Part shown: positions 1-5,178 of the stretch, one piece after another
Numbering within the stretch: position 1 is the first letter of the stretch
Layout: each line of letters opens with the position of its first letter
Source of the DNA: STF1-107 sp964457935
Lineage (GTDB): Bacteria > Bacillota > Clostridia > Christensenellales > UBA1242
NCBI GenBank assembly: GCA_964457935.1
Contig: CAYWFC010000034.1
Location: 1-10,041 of the forward strand
Direction: 5' to 3'
DNA: 10,041 nucleotides
The notes under the pieces: generated by a model
Told to the model about the DNA's origin: nothing
The model's database searches: none
The model's input: only the letters and a program-made list of their open reading frames with translations
Made by a program: the position numbers and the translations under genes

Positions 1-79
1 TAATCAAATTATCTATCGTGTTATAATCTTTCCCAAACTCATCAATTAATTCTTGCTGTATCTCAATCTTTGATTTCAT
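1..79 (-). CDS. N-terminal fragment of small unknown protein, paralog of the 1517-1906 gene (runs off left edge)
   Basis: Only the first 26 codons are inside the window; the gene continues past base 1. The ATG is at 77-79, preceded on the minus strand by a strong AAGGGGG ribosome binding site. The visible peptide begins MKSKIEIQQELIDEFGKDYN and differs from the start of the 129-aa protein at 1517-1906 at only two of 26 positions (K4 for N4, N20 for H20). The upstream leader and ribosome binding site are duplicated too, so this is a recent gene duplication and not a distant homolog. It is the fourth gene of a minus-strand cluster behind hflX, 72 nt after the 156-aa gene. The function is unknown. 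The part that would show whether this copy is intact lies outside the window. Confidence 0.8.
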   Translation of the reverse strand, partial: MKSKIEIQQELIDEFGKDYNTIDNLI

Positions 80-105
80 ACATCCCCCTTAAGAATAGAA
101 AAAAC
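1..105 (-). repeat. Direct repeat copy A (leader + first codons of the duplicated gene)
   Basis: Bases 1-105 align with 1828-1933 with four substitutions and one single-base indel. Similarity stops sharply after the run GAATAGAAAAAAC on the plus strand. The repeat covers the ribosome binding site, the start codon and 26 codons. It may continue to the left beyond the window. Confidence 0.93.
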
Positions 106-151
106 AATGCGCTACATTTTTTGTTACTTATGGACATTACATATACGCTCA

Positions 152-622
152 TTATATTTGATTATTGTTTACAAATTGGTAAATGTGATTATCAAAAGTA
201 AAATCATATTCGGGCAATAAGAAATCATTGACATCTATCTGCTTGGCTAAAATTCGAGAATAATCTATAGGCTGGCCAAGGGCGATTTTCAAAAATAATG
301 CATCTTCATCTGCGCGTATATGTTTTTTTAGAAAATCCAGAAACCATACTAATTGCTCTTTTTCACATATATAATAATTTTCGCTAACATTTGAACTGTC
401 CGTACTTTCGTAACTTAACGGCACACTGCTTCGGATTGAATAAACTTTGCGTTGCGGAAATAAATTAGATGCGATTTCTTGTTCTTGCGGATACAATTCA
501 TCACTAAATAAAATCCCATCATCTTCAGAAAAAACAGTTTGTTTGCTCGCCAAAATGAACTTGTACAAATATTTTGTTTTTGGCAAACTTTTATCAAAAG
601 CGATAAGATAAGAAACACTCAT
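152..622 (-). CDS. Unknown small cytoplasmic protein, 156 aa (possible immunity-type accessory protein)
   Basis: The start is well supported: AAAGGAGA lies seven bases upstream of the ATG at 620-622. The protein has no signal peptide or membrane segment, so it should be cytoplasmic. It starts MSVSYLIAFDKSLPKTKY, is rich in aromatic and acidic residues, and ends in an Asn-rich tail (NNNQI). I see no catalytic motif and do not recognise the family. It sits in a row of A+T-rich, small, unrelated genes that includes one duplicated gene, a context often seen in arrays of immunity genes for polymorphic toxins; that role is an inference from context only. It probably shares a transcript with the 205-aa gene upstream, as no terminator is visible in the 180-nt gap. 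Confidence 0.75.
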   Translation of the reverse strand: MSVSYLIAFDKSLPKTKYLYKFILASKQTVFSEDDGILFSDELYPQEQEIASNLFPQRKVYSIRSSVPLSYESTDSSNVSENYYICEKEQLVWFLDFLKKHIRADEDALFLKIALGQPIDYSRILAKQIDVNDFLLPEYDFTFDNHIYQFVNNNQI

Positions 623-802
623 TATTATTCTCCTTTAATTAAACTGTGGCAAACCATAATCTGTTACTTTTTTGATGATTGTTTTCATTGTTCAAAGCCT
701 CGTAACTCTTCACATAATATTTTCTCAGTTCCGTTACCAGATTTTGTGCATTTAATTCTTTTTTCCATACCAAACCTTTCAATCCCTGTCTCGTTTGCCT
801 TA
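623..802 (-). other. 180-bp gap with overlapping short open stretches; possible gene remnant
   Basis: The gap between the 205-aa and 156-aa genes is open in two minus-strand frames. One frame is open from 851 to the TAA at 639-641: 70 codons that begin inside the 205-aa gene, contain no ATG and include a plausible-looking helical stretch (residues such as WKKELNAQNL then VTELRKYY). The other frame holds the 27-codon ORF at 685-768 and is open back to 810. Neither looks like a complete gene. A decayed coding sequence, or the 3' end of a gene whose front was lost by rearrangement, would explain the length of open frame. Chance openness in A+T-rich DNA is the alternative. No terminator hairpin is visible. 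Confidence 0.35.
685..768 (-). CDS. Possible 27-aa small ORF
   Basis: The ATG at 766-768 has GAAAGG six bases upstream, an acceptable ribosome binding site. The peptide starts MEKRIKCTKSGNGTEKILCE and contains two cysteines 12 residues apart. Its TGA overlaps an ATG (ATGA at 685-688) that opens a 17-codon ORF ending at 635, just in front of the ribosome binding site of the 156-aa gene. This chain would fit a translationally coupled leader peptide, but ORFs this short occur by chance. The codons continue open upstream of the ATG, which fits the C-terminal remnant of a larger protein equally well. Confidence 0.28.
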   Translation of the reverse strand: MEKRIKCTKSGNGTEKILCEELRGFEQ

Positions 803-1420
803 TTAGCGCTTCAGATTCGCATAATCGCCCAATAATACCGCATGAAAATCTTTAATGAAATTCGCAAAGTCTGTAGCATACACATAGTCTATTTGCTGAT
901 CGAATGGGTCGTTGTAAATTATAGTGATAACATATCCTATCGGCTGATAATCAATCCTGCACATCAGTCTATTCGGTGTGGCCAATCTATTTTCTTTGTC
1001 CAATACTTTACACATCATGCAGATTGGTGAAAAATAGTCTTGGATAATTATATAATCTCTGTTATTGAAATTGTCTACTATTTCATCATATATTCCGCAT
1101 ATTTTATTTTGCACTTCTTGTGGAGCGTTTCGCAATGTGTCATAATATTTTGTCATGACAGATATTTGCTTGTCTATTAATTCAAAAATAGCATTGTAAT
1201 TCTCTTCATATAGTTCAAAACTATATCTTTCATCCATATCCAAATAATCAGTCGAGACGATAGGAACACTACCTACCATATCTATATAAAGAGATATCAG
1301 TTTATTATCTCCCAAACTAATAAATATAATTTTTGACTTTTCTGTATTAAATACATTGATATTGTACTTCTTGTATTTACGTTTCAATTCTTTTATAAAT
1401 TTTTTGCCGTCAGTTTTCAT
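803..1420 (-). CDS. Unknown cytoplasmic protein, 205 aa (possible immunity-type accessory protein)
   Basis: The protein begins with a strongly basic segment (MKTDGKKFIKELKRKYKKYN) and becomes acidic and aromatic-rich after about residue 30. There is no signal peptide, membrane helix or recognisable catalytic motif. The start at 1420 has AAAGGG about 13 bases upstream, longer spacing than its neighbours, with a weak GGA closer in. No better start exists nearby. It follows the 129-aa gene by 96 nt, and that gap carries its own plausible promoter (1455-1484). The sequence is clearly richer in A+T than hflX. I do not recognise the family. Size, acidity and position beside a duplicated gene resemble orphan immunity genes, which remains a guess. 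Confidence 0.75.
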   Translation of the reverse strand: MKTDGKKFIKELKRKYKKYNINVFNTEKSKIIFISLGDNKLISLYIDMVGSVPIVSTDYLDMDERYSFELYEENYNAIFELIDKQISVMTKYYDTLRNAPQEVQNKICGIYDEIVDNFNNRDYIIIQDYFSPICMMCKVLDKENRLATPNRLMCRIDYQPIGYVITIIYNDPFDQQIDYVYATDFANFIKDFHAVLLGDYANLKR

Positions 1421-1454
1421 TTTCCGTATCTATCCCTTTAATATGGCATCCCAA

Positions 1455-1484
1455 ATCATATATGTATATTGTGATTTTTATCAA
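1455..1484 (-). promoter_or_regulatory. Likely promoter for the 205-aa gene
   Basis: The minus strand has TTGATA (1479-1484) and TATGAT (1455-1460), each five of six matches to consensus, separated by 18 bp. Transcription would start near 1448, leaving a leader of about 28 nt that includes the AAAGGG site. The region is very A+T-rich, so a chance match is possible. Confidence 0.5.
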
Positions 1485-1516
1485 TAATAATTGGATAATA
1501 AAAATTCTTATTAAGG

Positions 1517-1906
1517 TCATTTGTCTGCATCTATAAAACTTTGTACATATGGCAAGGCTGAATTATAGTAACCTGTGTAATAGTATTTCGATATCTTGCC
1601 ACTTTCTTTATCAAAAGAAACAATAATGTCATCACTGTAATCATCTGGCATATTATCAAAATCTCTAGCATCATCAAATAGAATTATAATATATTTTTCG
1701 TTTTCTGTTATGTAGTCGTCCGTATACTCATCTACAGACATTTCTTTTTTGGTATGAAAATACGGCGTTTGCATAAATTCCTTCATCGATGTGAAAATCT
1801 GTGGATGATAATGCACTTTCAGCCATTTAATCAAATTATCTATCGTGTGATAATCTTTACCAAACTCATCAATTAATTCTTGCTGTATCTCTATATTTGA
1901 TTTCAT
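1517..1906 (-). CDS. Unknown acidic small protein, 129 aa; first gene behind hflX, duplicated at window edge
   Basis: The start is firm: AAGGGGG lies six bases upstream of the ATG at 1904-1906. Residues 1-50 look helical and moderately charged. The second half is very acidic and Tyr-rich, with an Asp-rich loop (DDARDFDNMPDDYSDD near residues 78-93) and then YYYTGYYNSALPY (near 109-121). There is no signal peptide, membrane segment or known motif. The gene begins 28 nt after the hflX stop with no terminator between them, so it should be co-transcribed with hflX. Its 5' region is 95 % identical to the partial gene at 1-79. Duplicated acidic small proteins in a row are typical of immunity gene arrays, but I cannot assign a family and no toxin gene is visible. 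Confidence 0.8.
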   Translation of the reverse strand: MKSNIEIQQELIDEFGKDYHTIDNLIKWLKVHYHPQIFTSMKEFMQTPYFHTKKEMSVDEYTDDYITENEKYIIILFDDARDFDNMPDDYSDDIIVSFDKESGKISKYYYTGYYNSALPYVQSFIDADK

Positions 1907-1933
1907 ACATTCCCCCTTAAGAATAGAAAAAAC
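1828..1933 (-). repeat. Direct repeat copy B (leader + first codons), ending at the hflX stop codon
   Basis: This is the partner of bases 1-105. Similarity ends at 1933, one base before the hflX stop codon (TAG, 1935-1937). The boundary of the duplicated block therefore coincides with the junction between hflX and the accessory genes. Confidence 0.93.
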
Positions 1934-1934
1934 T

Positions 1935-3017
1935 CTAGTACTGTGATGTGAGTTTGGTGCGGATTTTGGACTTTAATGTGTCTATATTCCTATTCATTTT
2001 GGCTGAGATGTACACTGTATCTATGCCGTCGAAGGTCGCCAGATGTTGCACTGTAGGCAGTTTGTCGATTTTATTGTAGACCAGTAGCATTTTCGCCTTG
2101 TCGCAATGCAATCCCTCCAGCACTTCGAGCACCACTCTCAGCTGGTCGCCCACTTGGTCGTCGCTCGCATCAGCCACCACGAGTAGCAAATCTGCGTCTG
2201 TGCTCTCTTCCAGTGTCGCGCTAAAAGCATGCGTCAGTTCATGCGGTAGATTGGACACGAAGCCCACCGTATCTGCCAGCACATAGCTCACGCCGTCGTC
2301 CCACACTTTGCGCGTCAGCACGTCCAGCGTGGCGAAAAGCCTGTCATCTGCATAACTCTGCGCCTTGGTGATAGTGTTTAGTAGAGTAGTCTTGCCAGAG
2401 TTCGTGTATCCCACCAGCGCCACAGTCTTGGTGTTTCGCTGGCGTTGTTTCCTGCTCTCTTGGCGATGTTTTTTGACGAGCAATAGTTCTTTCTCTTTCT
2501 TCGCGATGCTGTCCTCTATCCTGCGCCTGTCGGTCTCTAGCTTCGTCTCGCCCGGTCCGCGCATACCCACTCCACCGCCAAATCGTCCGTTACTGCCCAC
2601 TATACTGCTCAGGCGCGGTTTGAGATACTTCATCTGCGCCAGTTCGACCTGCAGTTTGCCTTCGCTGGACTGCGCGCGCGTGGCAAAAATGTCCAGTATC
2701 AGCATATTTCTGTCTATCACGCGACACTCTAGCGCGCTCTCTATATTCCTGATCTGCGACCCTGTGAGCGTGGCGTCAAATATCACCAAATCCACTCCCA
2801 GAGCAGACACTGTCTCTTTCACTTCCTGCAGTTTGCCAGAGCCGATGTACGTAGCGGACGTGATCTCGCGTAATACGCAAAAATCCGCCCCCTTGATGTC
2901 CAGCAAGGCTGACGACGCGAGATTGACCAATTCTTTTTTGTAATACTCTGCTCTCTCTGACGTGAGATATGGGCAAAAAATGTATGCACTTTCTCTGATT
3001 TTTTCGTTGCTAATCAT
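1935..3017 (-). CDS. hflX: GTPase HflX (ribosome-associated, ribosome-splitting/rescue GTPase)
   Basis: HflX is a translation-factor-related GTPase that binds 50S/70S ribosomes and splits stalled ribosomes under stress. Numbering from the longer ORF start (3035; subtract 6 for the start given here), the HflX-specific linker rich in Gly runs 150-171 (GRFGGGVGMRGPGETKLETD), preceded by KLQVELAQMKYLKPRL (127-142). The GTPase motifs follow in order: G1 GYTNSGKT (209-216), G2 LFATLD (233-238), G3 DTVGF (255-259), G4 NKID (321-324) and G5 SAK (344-346). At 360-366 aa it is shorter than E. coli HflX (426 aa), mainly at the ends. I chose the ATG at 3015-3017 because the upstream ATG (3033-3035) lies inside the spacer of the promoter at 3024-3052 and has no ribosome binding site. 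Transcription is then predicted to start at the chosen ATG (leaderless). The gene likely reads through into the small genes downstream. Confidence 0.96.
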   Translation of the reverse strand: MISNEKIRESAYIFCPYLTSERAEYYKKELVNLASSALLDIKGADFCVLREITSATYIGSGKLQEVKETVSALGVDLVIFDATLTGSQIRNIESALECRVIDRNMLILDIFATRAQSSEGKLQVELAQMKYLKPRLSSIVGSNGRFGGGVGMRGPGETKLETDRRRIEDSIAKKEKELLLVKKHRQESRKQRQRNTKTVALVGYTNSGKTTLLNTITKAQSYADDRLFATLDVLTRKVWDDGVSYVLADTVGFVSNLPHELTHAFSATLEESTDADLLLVVADASDDQVGDQLRVVLEVLEGLHCDKAKMLLVYNKIDKLPTVQHLATFDGIDTVYISAKMNRNIDTLKSKIRTKLTSQY

Positions 3018-3023
3018 ACCTAT

Positions 3024-3052
3024 ATCATACCCCATTTGCGCGGATTTGTAAA
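3024..3052 (-). promoter_or_regulatory. hflX promoter, placed to give a leaderless mRNA
   Basis: The minus strand shows TTTACA (3047-3052, 5/6 match), a 17-bp spacer and TATGAT (3024-3029, 5/6 match). Six bases (ATAGGT) separate the -10 box from the ATG at 3017, so the expected +1 is the A of that ATG. The site starts about 30 bp after the terminator of the gene upstream. Confidence 0.65.
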
Positions 3053-3082
3053 ATAAATATCAGTTTTTTGCTAAATGTAAAA

Positions 3083-3109
3083 CAAAAAACTCCCGCTTTC
3101 GCGAGAATT
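3083..3109 (-). terminator. Rho-independent terminator of the secreted-protein pair
   Basis: On the minus strand AATTCTCGC and GCGGGAGTT form a 9-bp stem (two G-U pairs) closed by a GAAA tetraloop (GNRA type), followed by a U tract. It begins six nucleotides after the TAG stop of the 312-aa gene. Confidence 0.85.
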
Positions 3110-3114
3110 CTTGC

Positions 3115-4053
3115 CTATAGCCAATCAGGGCGATTATTCGCTATATATGCGTTCATGTAGTCCTGATTGTATATCTCTGTGGACTTGAAGTCTACATTTG
3201 CCGTACCTTTTACCACACCAGCCACTTGACCGCCCATCTTGTAGTTTAGCGCATAAGTAATAGTCTCAAAGTACCCTTTCGTGTTGATGACATATGTCAC
3301 ATTCGCCCATGTCACCACTGGCCTAGTGCCGTCGCTGTAGTCTGCCGCGCCAGCCAAGATAGTAGTCTTGTAGTCTTCACAGCTAGTGTCAGGGTCGAGC
3401 GATATCTCGTATTGATACACTTTCTCAAAATATGACCCGCCATTAGCATCCGTTCTCTTCAGATATTTGATGCTAAATTTATGACTGGTGATAGTATCCA
3501 TATTCACTAAGAGCGGAAATTCCCCAGGTAGCGAGCCTTTTTTCGCCACGAACGCATTGTATCCGTATTGTTGCGTAGCGCCGTACGCGTTCGCCTTGGA
3601 CCCTTCGCGCATATATACCTGCTTCATGGTCGAGTCCTGATATACCTGCTCATAAGTATCCTTCGCCCCATGTGACTCGGCGTAATTGTACACATCGCCG
3701 TTGGTGTAGCGCACGCGCGACGTCGAGAAACTCTGTAGCTGTGATATAGTAGCCACTTTGATATTGGCTGACTGCGTGGACGACATCTTGTAGCCCAAGC
3801 CATTATCCAAAATATCCTTAGCAAAAGACCACGCTGTGTAATAATCATCCGCAGTGTAGACTTTTCCTGTAGGCTCGTCCGGCTTGATGTCATCCTGGTC
3901 TATATTGTCAGGGTCGACTATCTCGGTCTGACTGCTGTCGGTCGAGGCAGAGATGCTGTCAGTGCCGGAGTCTATGGCATTGACAGTCACAAAAGCCAGT
4001 ACTACTACCAGTAGCAAAGCAAATATATTGGTCAATATTAATTTATTCTTCAT
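3115..4053 (-). CDS. Secreted protein, 312 aa, paralog of its upstream neighbour
   Basis: The N-terminus is a clear Sec signal peptide: KNK, then a hydrophobic core (residues 5-23), with probable cleavage after VNA (residue 26). An acidic, Ser/Thr-rich linker follows to about residue 62, then a mixed alpha/beta domain. There is no lipobox, LPxTG or second membrane segment, so the mature protein should be released or stay loosely at the envelope. Residues ~70-150 and ~215-295 align in pattern with the 301-aa protein encoded just upstream: an NG(D/N) strand region followed by VY-x-R, then SLDPDTSCEDY against TLDLEKSVEKY, and a late pair of strands. The start codon overlaps the upstream stop as ATGA (4050-4053), and AAAGGA lies nine bases before the ATG, so the two are translationally coupled. 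A weak resemblance to LolA/LppX-like beta folds is only an impression. Confidence 0.85.
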   Translation of the reverse strand: MKNKLILTNIFALLLVVVLAFVTVNAIDSGTDSISASTDSSQTEIVDPDNIDQDDIKPDEPTGKVYTADDYYTAWSFAKDILDNGLGYKMSSTQSANIKVATISQLQSFSTSRVRYTNGDVYNYAESHGAKDTYEQVYQDSTMKQVYMREGSKANAYGATQQYGYNAFVAKKGSLPGEFPLLVNMDTITSHKFSIKYLKRTDANGGSYFEKVYQYEISLDPDTSCEDYKTTILAGAADYSDGTRPVVTWANVTYVINTKGYFETITYALNYKMGGQVAGVVKGTANVDFKSTEIYNQDYMNAYIANNRPDWL

Positions 4054-4937
4054 ACTCTAGGGTCCTTTATTATGAAATAATTATCAAAACTCTTGTATAC
4101 AGTAGTCATATCGGCGGACATTTCCACAGACAGACCATAAGATTTGATTTTGTAGCACTCTTCCACTCGTATAGACTGCAGTACGCCGTCCTTGTCTATA
4201 TGAAAAGTCAATTCCACCTTGGTAAACACAGGCATAATAGTGCTTTCTGACATATTCTTGAGCAAAAGTTTGTACTTTTCCACAGATTTCTCTAGATCTA
4301 GCGTCACTTTGGTGGAAAAAGTAGTAGTTATCCCGTCGCTCGTCTTGAGATAATTTCTCTTCATCTGCCCGACGCTCAATATAGTCTCGTCATTGATGAT
4401 GTAGTTTAGGTCTCCACATAGCACACCGTTGCTCGCCCTGTACTGCGCGACAGATATGCTCTGCCAGCCAGACGTGAATGTCGGCACGAATGACGACGAC
4501 ACTTTGCTGGTGGTACGCTCGTAAACTGTGTTGTTGGTGACGTAGTCTAGCGTGTAAACGTCTTTGCCTGCTATGCCGGCGCTGTTTACGCTCGCGCTGA
4601 CATTGAGTATGTTGCCGTTCGGGTCGCGCTGAGTGCTACTGTATGTGTTTTGCTTCACCCCGCCTACATTGGATACCACTGTGCCAGTAGAATAACAATC
4701 TATCGTGTATGCCTCATCCAAACATTTGAGCGCTAGGTCTAGCACGTCTCGTCCGCTAGATATGCTCACAGTAGGTGTCTCGATAGGTTCTTCATCTGGT
4801 ATCTCTATGATAGTGGGTGCATTGGTATTGGGAGTGTCTGCTGTATCCGCTTTGGTCTGCGCAAACAATGGCGACACTATTACATTCACCAAGATTATCA
4901 CACACACCAATATACAGATATTGACTCTCTTACTCAC
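4050..4937 (-). CDS. Secreted protein, 295 aa (301 aa in the longer ORF), first gene of the secreted pair; GTG start, probably leaderless
   Basis: The longer ORF begins with a GTG at 4955, but that codon lies inside the spacer of a perfect promoter and has AAAAAGG directly abutting it, with no usable spacing. The in-frame GTG at 4935-4937 sits exactly where transcription should begin and gives the N-terminus (M)SKRVNICILV, a cleaner signal peptide: a basic start, a hydrophobic core, and probable cleavage after PLFA. A Pro/Glu/Thr-rich linker follows (to about residue 60), then a domain homologous to that of the 312-aa neighbour. The cysteines inside the signal core do not form a lipobox. The function is unknown. 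Being secreted, homologous and coupled to the neighbour suggests the two act together, for example as a heteromer or as duplicated binding domains. Confidence 0.85.
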   Translation of the reverse strand: MSKRVNICILVCVIILVNVIVSPLFAQTKADTADTPNTNAPTIIEIPDEEPIETPTVSISSGRDVLDLALKCLDEAYTIDCYSTGTVVSNVGGVKQNTYSSTQRDPNGNILNVSASVNSAGIAGKDVYTLDYVTNNTVYERTTSKVSSSFVPTFTSGWQSISVAQYRASNGVLCGDLNYIINDETILSVGQMKRNYLKTSDGITTTFSTKVTLDLEKSVEKYKLLLKNMSESTIMPVFTKVELTFHIDKDGVLQSIRVEECYKIKSYGLSVEMSADMTTVYKSFDNYFIIKDPRV

Positions 4938-4943
4938 ACTAGA

Positions 4944-4972
4944 ATTATAATACACCTTTTTGTTTTTGTCAA
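4944..4972 (-). promoter_or_regulatory. Perfect consensus promoter for the secreted-protein pair
   Basis: TTGACA (4967-4972), a spacer of exactly 17 bp and TATAAT (4944-4949), all on the minus strand, match the sigma-A/sigma-70 consensus at 12 of 12 positions. The -10 box is followed by TCTAGT and then GTG (4937), so the predicted +1 coincides with the start codon. Confidence 0.88.
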
Positions 4973-5007
4973 TAGGTAAACTTATTTTGTTTTTCTTGAG
5001 TAATTTT

Positions 5008-5041
5008 GACGATTATTACATTATTTTATTAAAATATCGTC
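5008..5041. repeat. Inverted repeat upstream of the consensus promoter
   Basis: GACGAT (5008-5013) and ATCGTC (5036-5041) are inverted copies around a very A+T-rich centre. They lie about 35 bp upstream of the -35 box at 4967-4972, where an operator or activator site could be. Six-base arms with 22 bp between them are weak evidence. Confidence 0.3.
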
Positions 5042-5042
5042 A

Positions 5043-5155
5043 TTCGCATGCTATCACCAAAAAATCTTTCTATTTCTAGTTCGCATGCTATTACCAAAAA
5101 AAATCTTTCTGTTTCTTGTTCGCATGCTATTACCAAAAAATCTCTCTATTTCTAG
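5043..5155 (-). repeat. Three tandem copies of a terminator's distal half
   Basis: On the minus strand three units run 5155-5119 (37 bp), 5118-5080 (39 bp) and 5079-5043 (37 bp). Each consists of CTAGAAATAG-like loop and 3'-arm sequence, a U tract, then GGTRATAGCATGCGAA. The first unit is the real distal half of the terminator at 5137-5164; the other two lie downstream, with substitutions in the arm. The 5' arm of the hairpin is present only once. The unit ends contain the palindrome GCATGC. There are no spacers, so it is not a CRISPR. Confidence 0.9.
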
Positions 5156-5164
5156 AGAGATTTT
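5137..5164 (-). terminator. Rho-independent terminator of the large surface-protein gene
   Basis: AAAATCTCTCTA and TAGAGAGATTTT form a perfect 12-bp stem around a GAAA (GNRA) tetraloop on the minus strand, followed by a run of T. It starts 14 nt after the TAA stop (5179-5181) of the 1101-aa gene. Confidence 0.92.
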
Positions 5165-5178
5165 GTGTATCTAGTGTA

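Noticed and set aside
539..835. Plus-strand ORF of 98 aa spanning the gap
   Set aside because: It has no ribosome binding site and overlaps the well-supported 156-aa gene. The minus-strand readings of the gap are more plausible.
2365..2943. Plus-strand ORF of 192 aa
   Set aside because: It is entirely antisense to hflX, whose GTPase motifs are unmistakable. The Ser-rich composition is a shadow artefact.
4850..4937. Lipoprotein signal on the 301-aa protein
   Set aside because: The cysteines lie in the middle of the hydrophobic core without a lipobox. Cleavage after PLFA fits better.
4953..4955. GTG at 4955 as the true start of the secreted protein
   Set aside because: It sits inside the promoter spacer, with AAAAAGG abutting it and no spacing. 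The GTG at 4937 matches the predicted transcript start.
5043..5155. Insertion-sequence end or CRISPR-like repeat
   Set aside because: Tandem direct copies derive from the adjacent terminator. There is no transposase, target duplication or spacer.
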